Below, in pieces: positions 51,897 to 62,370 of a stretch of DNA of 64,000 nt; position 1 is the stretch's first letter, and each line of letters begins with the position of its first letter. The translations under genes were made by a program, and so were the position numbers. Origin of the DNA: Sapria himalayana. Lineage: Eukaryota > Streptophyta > Magnoliopsida > Malpighiales > Rafflesiaceae. The notes under the pieces were generated by a model that saw only the letters and a program-made list of their open reading frames with translations, searched no databases and was not told the origin of the DNA. The DNA lies in the NCBI GenBank assembly GCA_029783825.1, contig JAREIK010002618.1:255489-319488 (forward strand). The letters are read 5' to 3'.

Positions 51897-53007
51897 TAGC
51901 TAGGGAAATACCATCACTAAATCCATAGCTAAATTACAGATTTTATAAGCTATGGAAAATTCATCGCTATATTACAGATTTTATTAGCTCGAGAAAATCC
52001 GCCCTAAATCCGTCGCTAAATTACAAATTTTATTAGCTAGGAAAATTCTGTCCCTAAATCCATCACAAAATTAAGGATTTTATTTTCTACGGAAATTCTG
52101 TCGCTAAATCTGTCACTAATTTATGGATTTTATTAGCTAGGGATATTCGCTCGCTAAATCCCTAGCTAAAATACGGATTTTATTAGCTAGGGAAAATCTA
52201 TCGCTAAATTCTTAGCTAAATTACTAATTTTATTAGCAAGGGAAAATCCGTCACTAAATCCGTTGTTATAGTAAGGATTTTATTAGTAAGAGAAAGTCTG
52301 TCACTAAATTTATCGAGAAATCATGGATTTTATTAGCAAGGAAAAATCCGTCGCTAAATCCATCGCTAAATCAAGGATTTTATTAGCAAGGGAAAATCCA
52401 TCGCTAAATCAAGGATTTTATTTAAAGGGAAAATCCGTCGCTAAGTCCATCGCTAAATGAATGATTTTATTAGCAAGAGAAATTCCAATGCTAAATCCAT
52501 CGCTAAAAATTAGCTAGAGAAAATATGTGGCTAAATTTGTCACTAATTTCAGGCTTTTATTAGCAAAGGATATTTTGTCGCAATATCCATCATTAAAATC
52601 CCCACTTTTCTTGAGCGAAAGTTATGAAAATTTTCCGTCGCTAATTCATCGCTAAAATCCCTAATATTCTTGAACGGAAGTTATGCAAATTTTTCGTCGC
52701 TAAATCTATCGCTAAAATCCTCACTTTTCTTGAGTGGAATTTACAAAAATTCTATATCGCGAATTTGTCACTAAATCCGTTGCTAAAATCCCCACTTTTC
52801 TTGAACGGAATATATAAAAAATTTCCTTCACTAAATCCCTCGCTTTTCTTTAATAGAATTTTCAAACATTTTTCCCTCACTAATCTGTCACTGATCCGGT
52901 GCTATTTTTTTTCATAAAAAACATTAATCTCTTGCTATTGCCTAGCTAATCCCTTGCAAATTAGCTAGGGATTAATTCCTAGATAATTTTTCCTAGCTAT
53001 TTTGATA
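51897..53007. repeat. right (5') subterminal repeat array of inner CACTA
   Basis: Two kinds of repeats. Proximal (51897-52570): a ~50-60 bp unit built on GGATTTTATTAGCTAGGGA and AATCCGTCGCTAAATCC, about a dozen copies. Distal (52570-52900): a ~60-62 bp unit built on CCCCACTTTTCTTGAGCGGA and TTTTTCGTCGCTAAATC, about five copies. The last ~110 bp next to the TIR are TAGCTAGGGATTAATCCC-type palindromes. Such zones bind TnpA and set transposition ability. This zone is twice the length of that in fragment A. Confidence 0.85.
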
Positions 53008-53020
53008 TTTTCTTGTAGTG
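53008..53020 (-). repeat. right terminal inverted repeat of inner CACTA
   Basis: TTTTCTTGTAGTG, the exact inverse of 35493-35505. The following triplet is AAT; the left flank triplet is AAG. Confidence 0.9.
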
Positions 53021-53862
53021 AATTATTATGGTTGAGCAAAGTTTCTGAATGGTATTCAGATTTTATCCATAAATTGAAGAATCTAAAAGATATGCCTAAT
53101 TTTATATCCAAGGATGACTGCCCCGAGTGGCTTAAGTATTGGAAGGAGCCAGATGTGAAGAAAAAATCAGCGATTGTCAATAAAAATCGGCGAACTAAGG
53201 TAGCTAGACTAGGTATGGAAATATCACACCACAAATGAGGTTGAGCATTGAGCACGCTAAATTTTTGGTACACTTTTAAAATTTAAAACATTTATATATT
53301 GTGTGGTTGTCCTAATAGTACATATAAATCAAATCCGTGCATGGTTTTATTTATTTTGTTAAAATTTTTTAACTTTTGTTATTTTTTGACTTAAAAAATA
53401 CATACTCTAGCTGAAGAATTGGAGACCATAGTAGGTCATAAGAAGTAGTGAATGTACAACATCAACATGAAAGGAGTGGTATTTTGTTGTAGCAGTCATG
53501 CTTCTAATTCATCTGTCACAACAATGGTGGATGAGGTGATCAAATAATAAGTAATAAAAACTAATGAATGTTTTGAAGTTATGGAGATCAAAATGAAAGA
53601 GAAGGATGAGCACATATCTCATTTGAAGGAAGAAATGCAGGAAATGAAAGAAAAGAAGGATGAGCAGATTTATCATTTGAAGGAAGAAATGCAAGAAATT
53701 AAAGAAATTAATGCAATATCTGATGTCTTATATGGAGTCATTGTTAGTGCCATTGACGCGACATATAGCATTTTGAGATCCAAATATGAAACCACACGGG
53801 AAAGGCTAGCACAAATGCACCAACTTATGATGAGAAATATTTTGTATCAGAATTATTTCTGA
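53021..53862 (+). pseudogene. tnpA 3' part of outer CACTA (Transposase_24-like plus coiled coil)
   Basis: The first block (53024-53240) contains LWLSKVSEWYSDFIHKLKN and DDCPEWLKYWKEPDVKKKS, then a VNKNRR motif. The pattern W..YW..P....K.....N...R is typical of plant En/Spm TnpA-like proteins (Transposase_24). The last exon (53581-53862) is a coiled coil with two repeats of KDE(H/Q)I.HLKEEMQE(M/I)KE followed by a C-terminal helix ending ILYQNYF and a TGA. 53240-53580 has stops and may hold introns. The gene is cut by the inner CACTA and decayed upstream, although the final exon still reads open for 93 codons. Confidence 0.75.
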
Positions 53863-54335
53863 ACTATTTTTGATTTTTGTCTACGTGTAGATAAATAGGA
53901 TGATATTTTTTTAGAGGCATCATTTTTCTTTATTTTGGTTTTATTCTTTGCTTTGCTGATTAACCTAATCATGAATCTTTGTAGGACATCTGATGTGAGA
54001 TGCACGAAAAAATTCTGATTCAAAGCCTTCAAACAATGCCATAGTCCTTTCTATGGATGGGTCTCATCTTTACCGATCTCAGTTGGATCAAAAGGAGGTC
54101 GAGCTTCAATTATCTTTATTATTTTTGAAACATTTTATTTTTGCACACACACTCTCTATCTCTAAACATCATTGTTGGCCATCTTTTAGATATTTGTTGA
54201 AGTTGTCTGATTATAAACTCAAATTCATGTTTGTTCATGTCTTTAATTTCTGTTTTTATAAATCTGTGAATATGTTTGTGTCTACCCGAATATTTTGGGT
54301 ATAGTTTTAGCCTATTATAGGTATATAAAAGGTTT
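53021..54335 (+). mobile_element. outer CACTA element, right part (tnpA 3' part and 3' region)
   Basis: It continues the plus-strand tnpA interrupted at 35492. 53960-54335 is the reverse complement counterpart of 38931-39310 of the inner element (shared words include GGACATCTGATGTGAGA, CTCTAAACATCATTG and TTTAGCCTATTATAGGTAT). Homology stops near 54335, where the inner element has a triplet block and this one has BPC gene sequence. Confidence 0.8.
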
Positions 54336-54694
54336 GGTTGGTCCTCATATTGCTGGGAATAGCACATTAGCTTCTGAAGTTGTGAGATGAATGAAAAAAT
54401 TTTGGTACCACGCAGACACAGGTTTGTTCTTGACCTCTTATTTCGTGCAGATTTGCATTGTCGCTATTCAGATCTGCAACTACTTTTTATTAGTCATCGG
54501 TGGAATTAGATTCTTGAAATGTTAATTTCGATAACGATTGCTAATGAAATTCAATTAAATGTGTTCGTTATATTTATTTTCTTTCTCTTGCATGTTCATA
54601 GTTTCATGGATGAAGATGGGCTGAACATGAGGAAATGTGGCTATTACGATCCTTTTTCAAGGGGCATCTTGGTATGCAACTCATACCTAGCATG
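54336..54694 (+). pseudogene. BASIC PENTACYSTEINE (BBR/BPC) gene fragment: 5'UTR intron and first codons
   Basis: The ATG at 54606 opens MDEDGLNMRKCGYYDP; one base out of frame, the next codons read FKGHLGMQLIPSM. This order is the N-terminal signature of group I plant BPC proteins (family pattern MD(D/E)DG..NMRNWGYYEP...FKGHLGLQLM). Upstream, CACAG/GTTTGT at 54421/54422 and a TTCATAG acceptor at 54601 delimit a 180-bp intron four bases before the ATG; a 5'UTR intron is normal for these genes, so this is a genomic copy, not a cDNA copy. Damage: a 1-nt indel near 54651-54657 and Trp changed to Cys in the NWGYY motif. It stops at the array, so the basic pentacysteine DNA-binding domain is missing. 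BPC proteins bind GA-rich repeats in promoters. Confidence 0.78.
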
Positions 54695-55621
54695 AATAGA
54701 TAGATATAATTAATTGATATAGATAGATATATGTATATATGGATATATGGATAGATATATTGATAAACCATTATAATTAATTATAAAACAGATTAATAGA
54801 TAGATATATGGATAGACATATGGATAGTCAAATATATAGATAGATGGATTGACAGATTAAAAGATAGATATATAGATAGATTGAAAATTAGGTTGATATA
54901 GATAGAAAGATTGATATACAACAGATAGATAGAAAGATAGATTGATAGAGAAACAGATAAATAGATAGATAGATAAATATATAGATTGACAAATAGATAG
55001 AAAGAAAGAAAGATAGATAGATAAAAAAATAGATAAATAGATAGATAGATATACAGATAGATAAATAGATATATTAAGAGATATATAAACATATAGATAG
55101 ATCGATATACAAATAAATAGATAGAGCGAAAGATTAACAGATAGATAGACAGATAGATAGTAAAATAATTACACAAATAGATAGAGATATAGATATACAG
55201 AAAGATATACAAATAGATAAATATATAGATATACGATAGATACATAGATAGATAGATAGATATATAGATAGAAAGATAGAAATAAAAAAACATAGATATA
55301 TAAATAGACAAATTTATAAAAAGAATGATAGAAAAATAGATAGACGGATTGATAGAAAGATTGATAAATAGATAGATTGATAGATAGATTGATAGATCGA
55401 TAGATAGGTTGATAGACAGATTGATAGACAAATAGTTAGATTAATTCATACACAAATAGATAGACAGACAATTAGAAAAACATAGAGACTAAAAGATAGA
55501 CACATAGATAGACATATAGATAGATAGACAGACATATAGATAGAAGGACATATAGATAGATAGATTGATTGATTGATAAATTGACTAATAGATTGATAGA
55601 TAGATAGATAGATAGATAAAT

Positions 55622-55659
<38 letters not shown>

Positions 55660-56944
55660 ACACACACACACATAGATAGATAGAGAAATAAATTGGTATA
55701 TATATATATATAGATAGATAAATAGATAGACAGACAGTGTGATAGATAGATAGATAGACAAATAAATATATAGATAGATATATTGATTGGTAGACACATA
55801 GATAAATAGTTAGATAGATTGATTGATAGATTGATAAACAGATTGATAAACTGATTGATAAATAGATTGATATACAAATTAATAGATAGTTTGATAGACA
55901 TATTGATATACAGAATGATAAACATATAGATATTAGAGTGATAGACAAATGGATAGATAGAATGATAGGAAAAAAATATAAACAGATAAATTGACAGATA
56001 GATTCACTGATAGATAGGTAGATAGATAGATAGATAGATAGACAGACTGACTGATAGATATATAGATATATAAATAGATAGGCAGATAGACAGACAAATA
56101 GATATATAGACATATAAATAGATAGACAGATAGACATATATAAAGAGAGATAGATAGAGAGACAGACACAGAGATAGAAAGAAAGAAAGATAGATATAAA
56201 AATAGATAGACATATAGATAGATACTAATATAGATGGATAGATACCTATAAATATATAAAAATAAATAGACATATAGATAGGCAGATAGACAAACAGATA
56301 GATAGATAAATATATACATAGATAGATAGATCAATACATAGATAGATAGATTTATAGACATATAAAAAGACAAATTTATAGATTGATAGATAAACAAATA
56401 AATAGATAGATAGCGAACAAAAAGATAAATAGATATATAGAGATATTGAAAAACAGATAAATATACAAATAGATATATAGATAGATAAATAGATAGATAG
56501 ATATATAGATAGATAGATATATAGATAGATTAATAGAAAGAAAGAAAGATAGATAGTTAGTTAGTTATATAAACATGTAGTTGATAGATAGAGAGACAAA
56601 TTAGATAGATAGATAGATAAATAGATGGATATATATAGATAAACAGATAGATAAACAAATAAATAGACAAACAAAAATATAAATAGATAGATAGAGAGAT
56701 AAATAGACAAATAGTTAGTAAAACATATAGATACATAGCCAGACAGATAGGCAGGGAGACATGTAGTCAGGTAGGCAAACATTCAGGCAAGTAGGACATA
56801 GAAAGACTGACAAATAGGCAAGCAATAAGACAGGCACACAATCAGGCAAGTAGGCCAATAGATAGATAGAAAAACAAATAAATAGACATAGAATGACAGA
56901 CAAACAGACAAAAAAACTAATAGACATACAAATAGACAAATAGA

Positions 56945-57404
56945 TAGAGGTGTCAAACGGGCCGGGACAGGTCGGCCCGCCCGTTATTTTAAGGCATGAT
57001 CATGCTTCCGTGCCGGGCCGGGCACGGCATGGTTTCTGTACCATGATGCTGTGCCCGGCTCGGCACGACACGCAGGCATGGCGGGCAGTGCCGTGCCTTG
57101 CCTGGAACGCTCGGGCAGGAATGCCAGAGCGGTTCGGGATACGGGGGTCTTTTTTTTGCGGGAGGGGCATTATGGGGTTAGGCTCACGGGACACCCGGCA
57201 TGGGATAAACCCGTGCCGGTTTGCCGTGCCGCGGGCCGAGCCGTGGCAGGCCAGGCACAGCACGGCACGACACGCCTCGTGCCAAACACAAGCATGGCAT
57301 GGGCCCGGGCACGGAATTTTTCCGTACCGGGCCGGCCCAGGCACGGCTGAACCGTGCCATACCTCGTGCAGGGCCGGGCCAGCCCGGCTCGGTTGACACC
57401 TCTA
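56945..57404. mobile_element. 460-bp GC-rich hAT-like non-autonomous element
   Basis: It has terminal inverted repeats TAGAGGTGTCAA / TTGACACCTCTA, extending inward as ACGGGCCGGG / CCCGGCTCGG with mismatches. The start fits the hAT YARNG consensus. The flanking octamers are CAAATAGA (left) and CAGATAGA (right), 7 of 8 identical, fitting an 8-bp hAT target duplication, although the periodic host array makes chance matches likely. The interior is very GC-rich with many GGCACGG/CCGTGCC palindromic words, so its long frames on both strands are composition effects. A degenerate relative starts at 16907. Confidence 0.7.
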
Positions 57405-57759
57405 CAGATAGACATATAGATAGATAGATAGATACACCTAAAGATAGATAGACAGATATTCAGATAGATACATATATAGATAGATAGTTTTTTTGAGAAA
57501 TGGATATATAAATAGATAGATAGATAGATAAATTGATAGACAGATAGATATATAATTAGATAGATAAATAGATAGACAAATATTTAGACATTAGATAGAT
57601 TGATAGATTAATAGATAGATAGATAAACAGAACGATTGATAGATAGAAAGATTGATAAATATATAGACAGATTGATACACATATTGATAGACAAATTGAT
57701 ATACAATACATATTGATAGATAGATTGTTAGAATGATTGATAGAAAAATTGATAGATAG

Positions 57760-58115
57760 TTATAAAGATAGATAGATAGATAGATAGATAAAAAGCTAGA
57801 TAAATATATTATTAGACTTATATGTAGATTGATAGATAAATATATAGATAGACATACAGATAGATAGATAGACTGACAGAGAGAAAGATAGATACACAGA
57901 TAGATAGATAGACAGATAGATATATAGATAGATAGAAAGATAAATAGATAGACTATGATAAATAGACAAATAGATAGACAAATATATAGATATAAATAAA
58001 AATAGGGAGAAAGATAGATAGCCAAATAGATATATAGATAGATAGATAAATAGATTGATAAAATATTGACAAATAAAAAGATAGATAGATAGATAGATAG
58101 ACAGATAGTCTGATA
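57760..58115. repeat. array segmental duplication, copy 1
   Basis: A distinctive stretch including ATTAGACTTATATGTAGATTG, ACTATGATAAATAGACAAAT, ATAGGGAGAAAGA and AAATATTGACAAATAAAAAG in this order. It recurs at 62026-62370 with only small differences. Confidence 0.9.
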
Positions 58116-58420
58116 GAAAGATAGATAGATCGATAGATAGAGAAATAGATAGAATGATAGATATATAGATAGATAGACAGATAGATAGGTAGTTAGATAG
58201 ATAGATTGATATCTATATAAATAGATTGATAGATAAATAGACAAGTAGAAAGACAGACAGACAGACAGATAGATAGATAGACAGATAAATAAAAATATGG
58301 ATATAAAGATTAATAGATATATAGACACATAGAAAGATAGATAGATGGATGAATAAAAAGATATATAGAAAGATAGATCAAAATATAGATAGACAAATAG
58401 ATAGAAAGATAGATAGACAA

Positions 58421-58453
<33 letters not shown>

Positions 58454-59121
58454 CAAGTAGCTAGATAAACAGATTGATAGCTAGATAAATATATAGATAG
58501 ATAGGTAGACAAGTAGATAGAAAGATAGATTGACAAATAGATAAAAAAATAGATATATATAAAGATTGATAGATAGGTAGATAGACACATAATAAGCCAT
58601 AAGATAGACAAATAAATAGAAAGATATATCAACAGTTAGATAGATAGATAGATATATAGAAAGATAGAAAAGTGGATAGGCACATATATAGATTGGTAGA
58701 TAGACAGATAGATAAATTGTTAAATAAATATATAGAAAGATTGATAGATAATCATATATATAGATAAACAGTCAAACAGATAGATAAACATATAGATATA
58801 CAAATAGAAAGTAAAATGGATATGTACATAGATAGACAGATAGACAAGCAGATAGGCAAATAGATAGATAGTTAGATAGATATATTGAAAGATAGATAGA
58901 TAGGCAGATAGATAGAAAGATAGATAAACAGAATGAAAGACAAATAGGTAGATAGATATATAGATAAATAAAAAGGCAAATAGATAGCCTCATAGATAGA
59001 CAGATAGAAATAAAGATAGTCATATAGATAGGCAAATGGATAAATAGACAGATAAATATATAGATAGATAGATAGAATTATCGATATATAGATAGATAGG
59101 CAGATACATAGACATATAAAT

Positions 59122-59164
<43 letters not shown>

Positions 59165-59426
59165 GATTGATAGATAGAAATATAGATAGATTCATAGATA
59201 GATATACAGATAGATAGACATGATATATAGATAGATAGATCAATAGATTTGCAAAAAGATAGATCAATAGATAGACAAATAGATAATAGACAGATAGAAA
59301 GATAGGTAATAAACAAATAGAAAAACATATAGACAGACAAATAGATGGACTGATATACATACAGACAGATAAATTGATAGATAGAGAGTCAAATAGAAAG
59401 ATAGATATATAGATAGCTAGATAGAT

Positions 59427-59477
<51 letters not shown>

Positions 59478-61941
59478 TAGATAGATTTATAGACAGATAG
59501 ATAATTAGAAAGATTGATATATATATATTGATAGATAAATAAATGGATAGATAGATAGAAAGATTATTAGATAAATTAATACATAGATTGATAGAAGAAT
59601 TGATACACAATTTGATAGAAAGAAAGAAAGATTGATTGATTGATATTTGATAGATAGACAGGTAAATAAACTTCTAATAATAAATTATTAGACATATAGA
59701 ATGATGGACACAAAGACACATAGATAAACAAATAGATAGTCATATAGATAGATTGACAAATAGATAGGCATTTTGATAGTTAGATAGATAGATTAATAGA
59801 TAGATAGATAGATACGTAGATAAGTAGTGAGAAAGACTGATAGACAGATAGATATATAAATCGATAGATAGACTGATAGATAGATAGATAAATAGATAGA
59901 TAAATAGATAGATAGATAGATAGATGGATAGACATACACACAAATAGATAGATGCATAGACAAATTAAATGACAAAATTATAGATAGATTGATAGAAAGA
60001 AAGAAAGATAGATATACAGATTGAAAAAAATATTGATAGACATATTGATAGATATTTTGATAGATAGATTGATAAACAAATAGATTGATTGATTTATAGA
60101 TAGATAGATATAAAGATAGATTCAAAGATAAGATAGATACATAGATCAACAGATTATTAGACATATAGATAGATGTATAGTTAGATAGATATAAATAAGG
60201 ATAGATTTATAGATATAAAAATAGATAAAAAGATAGATAGGTAGATATATAGCGAGATAGATAGATATATTGATAGATATATAGATAAACAAAAAGATAG
60301 ACAAATTAATAAACAGATAGATAGACATATAGATTATAAATATAAAGATAGACATATAGATCGACAAAAAGAAAGGCAAATAGGTGTTTAGATATCTAAA
60401 TAAAAAAGTATATAAACAGACAGACAGATAGATAGATAGATATATAGACAGATAGAAAAACAGATATATAGATTGACAAATAAATACATAGATATACAAA
60501 TTGATAGATAGAGAGATATAGACTGATAGTTAGATAGAAAGACAAATAGACATTCATATTCATAGACAAATAGTTAGATAGATGAAAAGATAGATATATA
60601 GATAGATAGATTAATTGATTTATTGATAGACATATATATAAATAGATTGATAGGAAGATGGATAGATAGATTGATAGATAGATTAACAGATAAATTGATA
60701 GACAAATTGATAGATAGATAGAGAGATTGATAAAAGTTTTGATTGACAGCGTGATAGACATTTTAATAGATAAATAGATTAATTAATTGATAGACAAAAA
60801 TTAGATAGATAGATAGATATATAAATAGATTCATTGATAGATGAATAGATCAACAAATTATTAGATAGTTAGATAGATGGATAGATAGATAGATACATAG
60901 ATAGAAAGAAAGAAAGAAAGATAGATAGATATTTAAAAAAATAGATGGATATATAGCAGATAGAAAGACAAATAGATAGACAGATAAACAGACTGATAGA
61001 TGCTTAGATAGATAGAGAAATAGATTGATAGATAGATAGACAAATAGAAATATAGGTAGATAAACAAATAGATATACATATTGATAGATTAAAAGATAGA
61101 CATATATATAGAAAAATAAACAGAAAGAATGATAGACATATAAATAGATATATAAGTATACACATAGATAGAAAGATAGATTGGCAGATAAATATATAGA
61201 TAAATACATTAACAGAAACATAAACAGGAAGAAAATTAGATATATTGATTGATAGATAGATATATAGATAGATAAATAGATTGTCAGATAGATAGATTGA
61301 TTGATTGACAGATAGATGGATAGATAGTTAGATATATAGATAGATAGAAAGGTAAAAGATTGATAGATATACATATAGATAAAGAGACAAAAAAAACTAA
61401 TAGATAGATAGATAGACAGATAAATAGATAGATAGACAGATTGAAAGATAGATAGATAGACAAACATTTAAATACACAGAATGATTGATTGATAGACAAA
61501 TATATAAATAAATTGAAAGATTGATTAAAAGATAGATATATAAACAGATAGATAGAAGAATGGACAGATAGTTTGATAAAAAGATTAATAGACGGTTTGA
61601 AAGATTAATTGATAGATAGATATATTAACAAATTAATAAAAAGATAGATAGATAAATAGATAGATAGATATTTAGATAGATAACAGACAAACAGATAGAT
61701 TGATTGATTGCTAGATATATAGATAGATATAAAGATAGATAGGTAGATAGATTTGCAGATATATAGATTGATATATAGATATACATATAGATAGATAGAC
61801 ATATAGATAGACACATAGAAAGAAAGAAAGATAGACACATAGAAAGAATGATAGATAGTTATAAAAGAAAGATAGATAGTTATAAAGATAGTCAACATTC
61901 TGTGTATTTTATTAGACACATAGAAAGGCAGATAGATAGTT

Positions 61942-61986
<45 letters not shown>

Positions 61987-62025
61987 TATATATATATATA
62001 TATAGATAGTCAAATTAAAAGAAAG

Positions 62026-62370
62026 ATTGATAGATAGTTATAAAGATAGATAGATAGATAAAAAGATATATAAATATTTTATTAGACTTATATGTAGATT
62101 GATAGATAAATATATAGATAGATAGATAGACTGACTAAGAGAAAGATAGATACATAGATAGATAGATAGACAGATAGATATATAGATAGATAGAAAGATA
62201 AATAGAAAGACTATGATAAATAGACAAATAGATAGACAAATATATAGATATAAATATAAATAGGGAGAAAGACAGACAAATAGATATATAGATAGATAAA
62301 TAGATTGATAAAATATTGACAAATAAAAAGATAGATAGATAGATAGACAGATAGCCAGATAGAAAGATAG
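62026..62370. repeat. array segmental duplication, copy 2
   Basis: Same order of marker words as 57760-58115, about 4.27 kb away, in the same orientation. Confidence 0.9.

Larger units (their letters stand above)
35493..53020 (-). mobile_element. inner CACTA (En/Spm) transposon, 17.5 kb, both ends present
   Basis: The two ends are 13-bp perfect inverted repeats CACTACAAGAAAA (35493-35505 and the complement 53008-53020), each backed by subterminal GTCGCTAA/TAGCTAGGG repeats. Genes lie on minus: tnpD 44124-40433, then tnpA about 40300-39430, as usual for the superfamily. The flanking triplets are AAG on the left and AAT on the right, a 2-of-3 match to the 3-bp target duplication expected. It is inserted within the tnpA of the outer CACTA. 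Other contents are three tandem triplet-rich units, a ~530-bp AT repeat array and a (TTTAT)n tract. Stops and an internal tnpA deletion make it non-autonomous. Confidence 0.88.

Noticed and set aside
56950..57427. Arg/Ala/Gly/Pro-rich frames on both strands in the GC-rich element
   Set aside because: High GC content removes stop codons; the element is bounded by hAT-like TIRs and shows no recognisable protein.
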